From an uncultured Clostridia bacterium (lineage in GTDB: Bacteria > Bacillota > Clostridia > Peptostreptococcales > Anaerovoracaceae), in NCBI GenBank assembly GCA_934278925.1, contig CAKQWJ010000030.1:1-21157 (forward strand): a DNA stretch of 21,157 nt. The letters run 5' to 3'. The notes beneath the pieces were generated by a model. That model saw only the letters and a program-made list of their open reading frames with translations. It did no database searches and was not told where the DNA came from. Made by a program: the position numbers and the translations under genes. Below, in pieces: positions 6,533 through 14,286 of the stretch (its first letter is position 1; each line of letters begins with the position of its first letter).

Positions 6533-7189
6533 ATGGACATTCTGATTACCGGCACGTCCGACGGCATCGGGCGGGCCACGGCGGAATATTTTCTGGAGCG
6601 GGGGCACCGGGTGGTAGGTTTCGACCGGAAGCCGTCCGCCATTTGTCACCCAAGCTATCGCCATGAGATTCTGGATATCTGCGATGCGGATGCCTACCCG
6701 GAGGATGTGCAGCCGGAGATTCTCGTCAACAACGCGGGGGTTCAAGACAGCGGACGGGATATCGAAATCAACCTGATGGGGACGATTCGAATGACGGAAA
6801 AATATGCCATCGCCAACGAACGGATTCGGGCGGTGGTGATGGTGGGATCCGCCAGCGCTCATACGGGATCGGAGTTTCCGGAGTATGCGGCCAGCAAGGG
6901 CGGGCTTCTCACCTATACCAAGAACGCTGCGCTGCGGCTGGCTCCTCGGGCGGTGTGCAACAGCATCGATCCCGGCGGGGTCCTGACGGATTTGAACCGG
7001 CCGGTGATGGAGGATCCGGAGCTTTGGGATCAAATTATGGCGTTGACGCCCCTTCGGCGCTGGGCGACGCCGGAGGAAATCGCGGAATGGATCTATTTCG
7101 TGGGGGTACGAAATCGCTTCATGACCGGGCAGAACCTGCTGATTGACGGCGGGGAAGCCGGGGACGCCCATTTTATATGGAAGGACTAG
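6533..7189 (+). CDS. Short-chain dehydrogenase/reductase (SDR)
   Basis: A 218-aa classical SDR, somewhat shorter than the usual ~250. The cofactor loop TGTSDGIG is at residues 6-13, D31 after the second strand indicates NAD(H) preference, NNAG is at 66-69, and the catalytic set is S106 or S108, Y118 and K122 (YAASK). DPGGVLTDL follows, and the C-terminal LIDGGEAGD matches the family end. The shortening falls between NNAG and the catalytic serine, where a helix is reduced. AAAGGAG sits just upstream of the start. It lies 36 bases after VUT and 12 before AEC, so it is likely co-transcribed. The alcohol or ketone substrate is unknown. Confidence 0.9.
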   Translation: MDILITGTSDGIGRATAEYFLERGHRVVGFDRKPSAICHPSYRHEILDICDADAYPEDVQPEILVNNAGVQDSGRDIEINLMGTIRMTEKYAIANERIRAVVMVGSASAHTGSEFPEYAASKGGLLTYTKNAALRLAPRAVCNSIDPGGVLTDLNRPVMEDPELWDQIMALTPLRRWATPEEIAEWIYFVGVRNRFMTGQNLLIDGGEAGDAHFIWKD

Positions 7190-7201
7190 AATTTTTAACG
7201 C

Positions 7202-8149
7202 ATGCTGAATAATCTGTTTTTTTGTCTCAACGCGACGGTGCCCATCTTTTTTCTGATTCTTCTGGGGATGTTCCTCCGGAAAATTCAGCTGGTGGATGAT
7301 GCTTTTACCGCGCGGCTCAACACGCTGGTGTTCCGGGTTTGCCTTCCGGCGCTGCTCTTTCACGACATGTACCGGACGGACTATCGGACAAACTGGAACA
7401 CCGCCTATGTGGCGTACTGCGCCCTGGCCACGCTGGCAAGCATCCTGATCTGCACCGGGATTTCCTATCTTCTGAGGGACCGGAGCATTCAGGGGGAATT
7501 CATTCAGACATCCTACCGCAGCAGCGCTACCATTCTGGGCATTGCGGTGGTTCAAAATCTATATCACAATGTTGGGATGGCGCCGTTGATGGTCATCGGC
7601 GCCGTGCCCATCTACAACATCGCGGCGGTGATCATCCTGGAGATGTATCGGCCGGACCGAGGAAAGCTGAATGCTGCCCTCCTCCGCAAAACCCTCCACG
7701 GGATTCTCACCAATCCCATTATTTTATCCATCCTTCTGGGTTTTGCCTGGTCCCTGCTGCGCCTCCCGCTGCCGACCGTCGGCGATACCACTCTGGACTA
7801 CGTGGGCCGCTGCGCCACCCCGCTGGGCATCATCGCCATGGGTGCGTCCTTTCAGTGGGAGAAAGCCCGGCAGTCCGCCGGTCCCGCGCTGGTCAGTACT
7901 TTTATCAAGCTGTTCGGCCTGTGCGCCCTGTTCCTGCCTTTGGGGATTCACCTGGGGTTCCGGAACGACCTGCTGGTGGCGGCGCTGGTGATGTGCGGCT
8001 CTTCCACCACCATTAGCTGCTTCGTCATGGCAAAGGGTATGGGGCACAAGGGAGACCTTACCATCAGCACGGTGATGCTCACCACCCTGCTTTCCGCTTT
8101 TTCTCTCACCTTCTGGCTGTTCATACTGAAGAGTCACGGGTGGATCTAA
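7202..8149 (+). CDS. AEC family transporter (auxin efflux carrier fold)
   Basis: A 315-aa membrane protein with ten hydrophobic segments in two halves of five, the AEC/PIN fold. Diagnostic parts are the N-terminal LNATVPIFFLILLGMFLRK, the first-half FIQTSYRSSATILGIAVVQN, the ILTNPIILSILLGFAWSLL segment, and LGIIAMGASFQWEK in the second half. Family members export malate, other carboxylates or unknown small molecules. No good ribosome site precedes the start, which lies only 12 bases after the SDR stop, so translation probably depends on coupling to that gene. A second, clearly diverged AEC gene lies at 13259-14200. The pairing with an SDR suggests export or uptake of the SDR product, but this is inference. 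Confidence 0.9.
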   Translation: MLNNLFFCLNATVPIFFLILLGMFLRKIQLVDDAFTARLNTLVFRVCLPALLFHDMYRTDYRTNWNTAYVAYCALATLASILICTGISYLLRDRSIQGEFIQTSYRSSATILGIAVVQNLYHNVGMAPLMVIGAVPIYNIAAVIILEMYRPDRGKLNAALLRKTLHGILTNPIILSILLGFAWSLLRLPLPTVGDTTLDYVGRCATPLGIIAMGASFQWEKARQSAGPALVSTFIKLFGLCALFLPLGIHLGFRNDLLVAALVMCGSSTTISCFVMAKGMGHKGDLTISTVMLTTLLSAFSLTFWLFILKSHGWI

Positions 8150-8186
8150 AATTCGATAATTTTTGTAACTTCTTTTGGGGGTATGA

Positions 8187-10313
8187 ATGAAAAAAAGAAC
8201 TGTCATCCTTATACTCACGCTGATTACGATTTGGGGCCTCATGCCGATGTCTGCATTTGCCGCGGAGTCCAACGTCATTACCGTATCGGACAAAACGGAA
8301 TTCGAGAAAGCGATTGCTCGGGTCAATGAGGATTCCGACAACGAATATACCATCGAACTGACCGCCGATTTTTCGGTTAACGGCTTTGCCATTAACTCGC
8401 CTTGCAAAGCGACCATTCTGGGCAACGGCCATACGCTGACAGTGGGTGTAGGCGGTTCCGTCAGCGTGAGCAAGGGGGCAGAATTGACACTGGGTGCGGC
8501 GGACGGAAACGTCCTGAATATTCGCAGCGCCGAGGGTGCCAGCAACGATGCACCGGGTATGCTGAATATTGAGGGTACCTGCAATATGTACTCGGGTGTG
8601 ACCCTTTCGGGAAGAGAAGGAAATAACTATTTCGGCGGCGGCGTTACCGTTTCCGGCGGCACCTTCCACATGTACGGCGGAACCATTGAAAAATGCGGCA
8701 TTAAGGGTGGCTCCGTTTGCTACGGCGGCGGTGTTGCGGTGGTCTACGGCGGCCAGTTTATCATGGACAGCGGAACGATCAAAGATTGCTATGTGGAGTC
8801 CAATTACCTTCATCATCAGTATCCCAACACATGCTTTACGGCCATGGGCGGCGGGGTCTTTGTCTCCGGCGGATCGTACTTCCGCATGAACGGCGGATCC
8901 ATTTCCAACAACCGTGCCACCAATATGGGAGGCGGCGTTGCCGTTGCGATATCTCTGGATGAAATATACGCCAGCGGTAGCTACGGAATGCTCAAGAGCT
9001 CTGCCGAAATACTGGGCGGCAAGGTGGAAGAGAACCAAGCAAAGAAGGGCGCCGGCCTCTTTGCATCCGGGTATTATTATGTGGATGCGCCAGCGATTTG
9101 CGCCGACACCCCTGCCGTTGGGGCCACGGAAAATCCGGGACTGCACATTAAAGATACCCAAATATTGAACAACACCGCCACCGACACCGACACCGAAGAG
9201 GGACGAGGCGGTGGCGTGCTGGTGGTCGCGCTGAAATCACCGGCAGCAGCTTCCCTCGAAAACACGACGGTCAAAGGGAACAAAGCGACGACCGGTGCCG
9301 GGATCTCATCTTATGAGTCCTGGACAAATCTGAGTATCAAGGGATGCACCGTCACCGAGAACACCGCAAACAAATACGGCGGCGGCTTTTCTGTAGAGAG
9401 CAATACAGGCGGCGGTAAAACGACGATTACCGATACGGTCCTGTGCAACAACATTGCCGATACCTCAGGATCCGATGTGTATCTCAAAAAATCTCCGCTG
9501 GTGCTGCCGGCTGCGCCAAGCATGAATTCCATCTATCTGGGGGCGCCGGAAGATGTTCGCAATCAGAAGATTGACGGCTGGTATGAAGATAAATCCGATT
9601 CTCGGTACACCGAACAGACAAAGGCGGAGCGCAAGGAATATACCGGCTACGCCAATATCGGCGGCTCCGAAGAGGTGTATTTGATTGCCGCCGCAAATCC
9701 GTCTCTGGTACACATCAAGTTCACCAACGAAGACGGATCCACGGTGTATAAAGAATCGTACTATCCGCTTGGCACCAACGCCAAAGATATTGTCTTGCCA
9801 AACGCCACTAAAGCATCGGACGAGAAATACGATTATATTTTCAAGGAGTGGAGTCCGGCCATCAAGGATGCCGCGGAGGATACGGTGTACACAGCTATAT
9901 TTGAAAAGGTTTTTAAACAGTTTACGGTTCAATACGAATTTAAAAGCCTTACCGCCGGAACGGAGCTGCCGGAGGAGGTGACGGCTCTGCTGCCGAAGGA
10001 TCCCGCCGGATACGGGCGGGACACCGACATCAAGGCGATTGCGCCGGCCAAAACCGAGGTAAAGGTGGACGGCGGCACCTGGACTTTCAAGGGCTTTGAC
10101 AAGGACTCGATAAAAGCCACGATGGAAAATGCCGACGGCGCCGGAAATGTGAAGTTTACCGGATCCTGGGAATTTACCCCAAAAGATCCGGACCCGCTGC
10201 CATCCACCGGCGGCATGGGAACGCGCCTCTTCATCATTGTGGGTGCGGCCCTCATGGCAGCTGCGGCAATTGCGCTTGTAAGAAATTCCAAGAATTCCAA
10301 TAAAACCAAATAA
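8187..10313 (+). CDS. LPxTG-anchored surface protein with beta-helix and SHIRT domain
   Basis: A 708-aa cell-wall protein. The signal peptide is residues 1-25 (MKKRTV...MSAFA, cut near AFA/AES). Residues ~45-440 are a right-handed parallel beta-helix made of repeats such as GGGVTVSGGTFHMYGGTIEK and GGGVFVSGG.FRMNGGSISNN. Residues ~507-576 form an InlB-B-like repeat (HIKFTNEDGSTVYKESY...YTAIFEK). Residues ~579-664 look like a SHIRT domain (VQYEFKSLTAGTELPEEV...GTWTFKGF). The sorting signal LPSTG is at 671-675, then a hydrophobic helix and a basic tail. Sortase would attach it to peptidoglycan; the beta-helix tip probably binds host or polymer ligands, with the SHIRT domain as a spacer. No sortase gene is in the window. 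It lies 37 bases after AEC and ends at the terminator at 10318-10362. Confidence 0.9.
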   Translation: MKKRTVILILTLITIWGLMPMSAFAAESNVITVSDKTEFEKAIARVNEDSDNEYTIELTADFSVNGFAINSPCKATILGNGHTLTVGVGGSVSVSKGAELTLGAADGNVLNIRSAEGASNDAPGMLNIEGTCNMYSGVTLSGREGNNYFGGGVTVSGGTFHMYGGTIEKCGIKGGSVCYGGGVAVVYGGQFIMDSGTIKDCYVESNYLHHQYPNTCFTAMGGGVFVSGGSYFRMNGGSISNNRATNMGGGVAVAISLDEIYASGSYGMLKSSAEILGGKVEENQAKKGAGLFASGYYYVDAPAICADTPAVGATENPGLHIKDTQILNNTATDTDTEEGRGGGVLVVALKSPAAASLENTTVKGNKATTGAGISSYESWTNLSIKGCTVTENTANKYGGGFSVESNTGGGKTTITDTVLCNNIADTSGSDVYLKKSPLVLPAAPSMNSIYLGAPEDVRNQKIDGWYEDKSDSRYTEQTKAERKEYTGYANIGGSEEVYLIAAANPSLVHIKFTNEDGSTVYKESYYPLGTNAKDIVLPNATKASDEKYDYIFKEWSPAIKDAAEDTVYTAIFEKVFKQFTVQYEFKSLTAGTELPEEVTALLPKDPAGYGRDTDIKAIAPAKTEVKVDGGTWTFKGFDKDSIKATMENADGAGNVKFTGSWEFTPKDPDPLPSTGGMGTRLFIIVGAALMAAAAIALVRNSKNSNKTK

Positions 10314-10317
10314 CATG

Positions 10318-10362
10318 CAGAGGTGTGCCACGGGAATCTCGCCCGCAGCACACCGCTGTTTT
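10318..10362 (+). terminator. Terminator of the VUT-surface protein unit
   Basis: CAG-a-GGTGTGC (10318-10328) pairs with GCACACC-g-CTG (10348-10358), then TTTT. It lies 5 bases after the surface-protein stop codon. The next gene runs in the opposite direction. Confidence 0.8.
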
Positions 10363-10483
10363 CAATCTTCTTTTTTTCAGATTTTCCTTTTTTCTCCGGT
10401 GCGGCCGGACCGCTTCTATGGCACGGCCGCGCTGTCCTAGCTTCTTCGGCCGGCACCCCCGGACGCTTCATATAATCGTCCCC

Positions 10484-11458
10484 TTAGAACGTGGCCACCT
10501 CCGGATCCGCCGGCGCACATGCTTTTACCGACTTGGCGTAGAGCACCGGACCCTTCTCGCCGTAGGCTTCCTCGTATTCCACCCGGACTTTGGCGGTGAT
10601 TTCCACCCAATCGCCGGTTTTAAAATCGTCCGCATTGGCGTAGATGCACATCAGTCCCGCGAACTGAATGTCCTCCACGCAGCAAGTCATCACGTGACGA
10701 CCGAAGGCAAAGCGCCCCTTCGTGCTCAAATCCTCCGCCATGGCCACGCGGCCCTTCAGCGTCAGGATTTTGCCCTCGTAATCGTCTTCATTCTCGTTGA
10801 TATCCCGGTACCACTCCGCGTAATCATCATCGGAAATGGCGATTTTGGACCGGGTCTTGTCGAACGGCAGCGGATCCTCGATATCATCCGGCTCCACATC
10901 GTACGGACCGTACTCGTAGAGAATCTGAGATCTCCGGTTCGCCACCCGCACTTCCTTGTGGAACGGCATTTTGTCAAAGCCCTTAGTGCAGCGGTTGAAC
11001 ACCACCAGCTCCGCGGTCTGCATTTTGTCGAAGCACAGCTGCCGCATATTCTGGTTGTACATCAGGAACGTGGCGGCATCCACGAACAGCATCTCCTGTG
11101 CCACAATCCAGTTCGGCGGCAAGCTGGCAAACAGGGACTGGAGCATCCACATGCCGTTGTATTCCACCAAAATCCGGTCGAACCGGTACTTGCTCTCCAA
11201 CTTCTGCAGCGCGATGCGAGACAAATCTGCCTCGTCTTCCACGTATTCCACGAAAACGTTTTCCGGGCTCGCGAAGGCGCTGATGTCGTATTCCACTTCG
11301 CCCTCTTCGCAGACCAGCAGCAGCGTCGGCACTTCCGGATCGAAATCCGGGCTGTTCAGCGTGTCTTGAATAAAAGTAGTTTTACCGCCGCCCAGGAATC
11401 CGGTAAAAAGATATACCGGCAGCTCTCGGGCTTTCCGATCTTCCAATCTTACTGTCAT
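10484..11458 (-). CDS. CobW-like GTPase fused to a YcgQ/DUF1980-like C-terminal domain
   Basis: A 324-aa protein in two parts. Residues ~14-200 are a G3E-type P-loop domain: Walker A GFLGGGKTT at 20-28, ILVEYNGM where the usual SGxG switch sits, and VVFNRC in place of the NKxD guanine motif. The CxCC metal motif of canonical CobW proteins is absent. Residues ~225-324 (GKILTLKGRVA..., GRHVMTCCVEDIQFAGLMC, GDWVEITAKVRVEY) resemble the OB-fold-like C-terminal domain of the YcgQ/TIGR03943 family, usually found as a membrane protein partnered with a permease. GGGGAG precedes the start. It lies 15 bases after the His-rich CobW gene, which suggests one metal-related operon. Zinc is the likeliest metal, from family habit only. 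Confidence 0.8.
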   Translation of the reverse strand: MTVRLEDRKARELPVYLFTGFLGGGKTTFIQDTLNSPDFDPEVPTLLLVCEEGEVEYDISAFASPENVFVEYVEDEADLSRIALQKLESKYRFDRILVEYNGMWMLQSLFASLPPNWIVAQEMLFVDAATFLMYNQNMRQLCFDKMQTAELVVFNRCTKGFDKMPFHKEVRVANRRSQILYEYGPYDVEPDDIEDPLPFDKTRSKIAISDDDYAEWYRDINENEDDYEGKILTLKGRVAMAEDLSTKGRFAFGRHVMTCCVEDIQFAGLMCIYANADDFKTGDWVEITAKVRVEYEEAYGEKGPVLYAKSVKACAPADPEVATF

Positions 11459-11473
11459 AGTTCTCCCCTGCTA

Positions 11474-12619
11474 TTATAATCCGAACAATTCCTTGATGTG
11501 ATCCTGTGCCAGGCCCACGCCGATGACGCAAATCATGCCGGTTGCTTCCGGCTCGCCCTCACGCACTTCCGGCTCGCCCGGAACGTAATCAAACTGGTAC
11601 CATTTTCCGTCGGTACCTTCCAGAATTCCCTTGGAACGGAGCACCTGTCCGCATTCCTTCTCGTTCTGGATGGCTTCCAGGGCCGCTTCAATCTGTTCCT
11701 TGCTGTATTTGTGCGCGGTGGTAACACCGAATTCATCGAACACTTCGTCCGCATCGTGGCCATGATGATGATGGTGGTGGTGACCACAGCCGCACTCATG
11801 GTCGTGATGATGTTCGTGATGGCCGCAGCAGCCGTGTTCCTCGTGGTCGTGGTCGTGATCGTGTTCCTCGTGGTCATGGTCATGGTCGTGGTCGTGACCG
11901 CAGCCGCACTCATGGTCATGATCGTGGTCATCGTGGTCGTGATGGTGATGATGGTGCTCCGCCTCGTGTTCTTCCTGCTCCCGGTGCGCTTCTTCTCTCA
12001 GGTGATCCAGTTCCGCGGACAGCGTCTTCTTCTGCTCCATGGTTTCCAAAATCTTCTTGCCGCTGATTTCCTTCCAATCCGTGGTCACAATGGATGCTTC
12101 GGTATTGTGTTCTCTCAGCAAGCCGATGACCTGATCTATTTTCTCCTGGCTCAATCCCTGCACGTGGCTCAGGATAATGGAGCTGGCGTGTTCCACCTGG
12201 TTCACGTAGAATTCGCCGAAGTTCTTCAGATACATCTTCGCCTTCTTGGCATCTACCACGGTGGTGAAGCCGTTCAGCTGAATCTCGTCGTTCTCCAGAT
12301 CCTGCACAGCGATGATAACGTCGGAAAGCTTTCCCACACCGGACGGTTCGATAAGAATCCGGTCCGGATGGTACTGCTCGATGACTTCGTTCAGCGCCTT
12401 TCCGAAATCCCCTACCAGAGTGCAGCAAATGCATCCGGCATTCATCTGGTTAATCTGAATTCCCGTATTCTTCAGGAATCCCTTGTCCACACCGATTTCT
12501 CCGAACTCGTTCTCGATCAGAACGATTTTCTCGTCCCCATAGGCTTCCTCAATCAGCTTCCGAATCAACGTCGTCTTTCCGGCTCCCAGGAATCCAGAAA
12601 AAATATCTACTTTCGTCAT
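11474..12619 (-). CDS. CobW/COG0523 metallochaperone GTPase with His-rich insert
   Basis: A 381-aa protein. The G domain has Walker A GFLGAGKTT (9-17), switch ENEFGEIGVD (36-45), the metal-binding CICC (63-66) and EPSGVGKLSD (91-100). A histidine/aspartate/cysteine-rich insert follows at ~212-289, with two HECGCGH cores between runs of His-Asp pairs, then the CobW C-terminal domain (~294-381). COG0523 proteins use GTP to deliver zinc, cobalt or nickel to client enzymes, or act in zinc limitation; the insert could buffer metal. AGAAGGG precedes the start, and a sigma-A promoter lies at 12677-12705. I looked for a Zur-like palindrome at the promoter and saw none. It is followed at 15 bases by a second, atypical CobW protein. 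Confidence 0.92.
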   Translation of the reverse strand: MTKVDIFSGFLGAGKTTLIRKLIEEAYGDEKIVLIENEFGEIGVDKGFLKNTGIQINQMNAGCICCTLVGDFGKALNEVIEQYHPDRILIEPSGVGKLSDVIIAVQDLENDEIQLNGFTTVVDAKKAKMYLKNFGEFYVNQVEHASSIILSHVQGLSQEKIDQVIGLLREHNTEASIVTTDWKEISGKKILETMEQKKTLSAELDHLREEAHREQEEHEAEHHHHHHDHDDHDHDHECGCGHDHDHDHDHEEHDHDHDHEEHGCCGHHEHHHDHECGCGHHHHHHHGHDADEVFDEFGVTTAHKYSKEQIEAALEAIQNEKECGQVLRSKGILEGTDGKWYQFDYVPGEPEVREGEPEATGMICVIGVGLAQDHIKELFGL

Positions 12620-12676
12620 TTCTATCCCTTCTTTCTTATATATCTCAAACCCGAAGGTTTTGGTTCAACGTATTTA

Positions 12677-12705
12677 ATTTTATCAGAGTCCTATCACTCG
12701 TTCAA
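12677..12705 (-). promoter_or_regulatory. Promoter of the CobW operon
   Basis: On the minus strand: -35 TTGAAC (12705-12700), 17-base spacer, -10 TAAAAT (12682-12677). The transcript would start near 12670 with a ~50-nt leader. Repeat array A begins about 45 bases upstream. Confidence 0.65.
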
Positions 12706-12748
12706 GGAAGTGGATGGGAATTCCTGTGTTTTTTGCTTCACACATTCC

Positions 12749-13148
12749 GGGCCGGCCGCGCGCCGGGAAAAAGGCGCCGGGATTGGCGTGGCCCGACGAA
12801 GATTCAAGGGCTTGCAGGGAGGGCAACGCCAACAGGGCCGGCTGCCCGGCGCTTTTCAAGGCGCACTGTTGGCGTGCCCCGACGAAGAAACAAGGGCTTG
12901 CCGGGAGGGCAACGCCAACAGGGCCGACCGCGCGCCGGGTAAACGTCGCCGGGGTTGGCGTGGCCCGACGGTGGAACAAGGGCTTGCAAGGGGCAAGGCG
13001 CCAACAAAGCCGACCGCGCGCCGGGTAAACGGCGCCGAGGTTGGCGTGGCCCGGCGGTGGATCAAGGGCTTGCAAGAGGCAAGGCGCCAACAATGCCGGC
13101 CGCCCGGCGCTTTTCAAGGCGCCAGCAAGGCCGGCCGCGCGCCGGGAA
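12749..13148 (+). repeat. GC-rich structured repeat array A, ~86-bp period
   Basis: Four units each contain a long imperfect palindrome whose outer arms are GTTGGCGT and ACGCCAAC or close variants. Left arms begin at 12783, 12867, 12954 and 13040; right arms end at 12832, 12920, 13005 and 13091. Corresponding TTGGCG positions (12784, 12869, 12955, 13041) are spaced 85, 86 and 86 bases. The inner segment keeps CGACG..., CAAGGGCTTGC and a G-rich end. Spacers are of two kinds, one with CGGCGCTTTTCAAGGCGC and one with CGCGCGCCGGGTAAACG. A 20-bp direct repeat, GGCCGGCCGCGCGCCGGGAA, bounds the array at 12750-12769 and 13129-13148. The period is not a multiple of three and no coding signal is seen. 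The rest of the 12620-13258 gap holds only the promoter at 12677 and the terminator at 13152. Confidence 0.9.
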
Positions 13149-13151
13149 TAG

Positions 13152-13178
13152 AAAAAGAGCTGCCGCCGCAGCTCTTTT
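13152..13178. terminator. Bidirectional terminator at the end of array A
   Basis: AAAAGAGCTGC (13153-13163) and GCAGCTCTTTT (13168-13178) form a perfect 11-bp stem with a CGCC loop, with T-runs on both strands. On the minus strand it would end the AEC transcript whose gene stops at 13259. On the plus strand it would end any transcript of repeat array A. A direct repeat, TTCGTCTCGTT, follows twice at about 13177-13201. Confidence 0.8.
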
Positions 13179-13258
13179 CGTCTCGTTAACTTCGTCTCGT
13201 TTTATTCCGCCAAAAATGCAGTTTTCAATAGGCAACCTGTGAAAAACCGACTTTTTGC

Positions 13259-14200
13259 CTAGAACATCCCCAGGGTCTTGAACAGGAAGAGCCACAGGAA
13301 GATGGTCACGCAGGACAGCGGCGTGGCAAAAATCACCGCATTTCCCGCCAGCTCGCCGTCGGAGTCCATTGCCTCCGCCATGGTATAGGAGGAAACCGCC
13401 GGCGGCGCCGCCATCATGGCAATCAGAGAAACCAGCGCCACATCTCGGACGCCCAGCATCGCCGCAAGCCCCAATCCGATCGCCGGCACGATGACCAGTC
13501 GGCCCAGAACGCATATCGCAAGATTTTTTTTACCCGTATGAACGCTGCCCTTGTTGAAGGAGGCGCCCAGAAGAATCATAGCAATCGGCGTGGTGGCATC
13601 GCACATTCCGGAGATGGTTTGGTTCACCGCAGACGGCACCGAAATGTTCAGGGCCAACGCCAGAATCGCCGCTGCTGCACCCAGGATGATTGGGTTCGTC
13701 AGGATTTTTTTCAGCACGGACTTCAGATCCGCCCGGCCGCCCCGGAAGTACTCCAGCACGATGACCGCCAGAAAATTGTACAGCGGTACCACGAACATGA
13801 TCAGCGCCGCCGTCACCGACACGCGGCCCTTGCCGTAGACGTTTTCCGCCACCGGCAGCCCCATGAGGATGAAATTGCTCCGGTACACCGCCTGAATCAT
13901 GGCGCCCCGTGTTCGGTCCGGTATGTCCATGCGGACCACGATTGCCCAGGTGATTCCGCACACCGCCAGCACGAAGAGGCAGGCAAAAAGAATCAGCCGC
14001 CCGTCGAAGGCTTCCGATATGTCCGCCGAGTAGAGATTTTCGAACATCAGCGCCGGGAAGAACACGGTGAAAACCATCTTGTTGAATTTACGCACGTCCT
14101 TTTCCGTCAGCACGCTGTATTTCCGCACCAGCATCCCCACCACCAGGTACAGCACCAGCGGGATGACCGCATTTAAGCACACTATAAAATTATGTATCAT
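13259..14200 (-). CDS. AEC family transporter (second copy)
   Basis: A 313-aa carrier with the AEC fold: N-terminal LNAVIPLVLYLVVGMLVRK, MVFTVFFPALMFENLY, AMIQAVYRSNFILMGLPVAENVYG, ILTNPIILGAAAAILAL, and IAMILLGASFNKG in the second half. It shares these landmarks with the gene at 7202-8149 but is strongly diverged, so it is a distinct paralogue and not a recent duplicate. The start is placed at ATG 14200, 6 bases after GGGAG; an in-frame TTG lies one codon upstream. It lies 86 bases downstream of the isocitrate dehydrogenase stop, with a weak promoter in the gap. A carboxylate substrate (malate or citrate-like) would suit both family and neighbourhood but is inference. Confidence 0.9.
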   Translation of the reverse strand: MIHNFIVCLNAVIPLVLYLVVGMLVRKYSVLTEKDVRKFNKMVFTVFFPALMFENLYSADISEAFDGRLILFACLFVLAVCGITWAIVVRMDIPDRTRGAMIQAVYRSNFILMGLPVAENVYGKGRVSVTAALIMFVVPLYNFLAVIVLEYFRGGRADLKSVLKKILTNPIILGAAAAILALALNISVPSAVNQTISGMCDATTPIAMILLGASFNKGSVHTGKKNLAICVLGRLVIVPAIGLGLAAMLGVRDVALVSLIAMMAAPPAVSSYTMAEAMDSDGELAGNAVIFATPLSCVTIFLWLFLFKTLGMF

Positions 14201-14235
14201 CAATCGCTCCCATTCCTCTTTTATTTACGAGGAAT

Positions 14236-14263
14236 ATTGTACCACAAAAAGAGTTTTTGGGAA
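14236..14263 (-). promoter_or_regulatory. Possible promoter of the second AEC gene
   Basis: On the minus strand: -35 TTCCCA (14263-14258), 16-base spacer, -10 TACAAT (14241-14236). The -35 is weak. Without it the AEC gene would depend on read-through from the citrate operon, as I see no terminator between 14204 and 14286. Confidence 0.35.
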
Positions 14264-14286
14264 GGCGAACATTTCCGACACCTTTC

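Noticed and set aside
6197..7555. Minus-strand open frame of 452 codons
   Set aside because: Low-complexity Arg/His/Pro/Gly-rich product opposite VUT, SDR and AEC genes that all have clear motifs; a shadow frame in GC-rich DNA.
10363..10483. Minus-strand terminator for the CobW operon
   Set aside because: GC-rich partial inverted repeats are present, but none is followed by a T-run on the minus strand, so I do not call one.
12620..12720. Zur-type operator at the CobW promoter
   Set aside because: No convincing inverted repeat of that type was visible around the -35/-10 region, so zinc control is not claimed from sequence.
12749..13148. CRISPR array
   Set aside because: The whole ~86-bp unit is repeated, including the would-be spacers, and the units are palindromes with few unique segments; no cas genes are nearby.
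11498..13189. Long plus-strand open frame of over 500 codons
   Set aside because: It is antisense to the His-rich CobW gene. Its valine/methionine runs are the complement of His-Asp codons, and it runs on into the repeat array; no ribosome site.
13177..13201. Direct repeat TTCGTCTCGTT as a target-site duplication of a mobile element
   Set aside because: The two copies lie next to each other, not on either side of an element, and no transposase is present.
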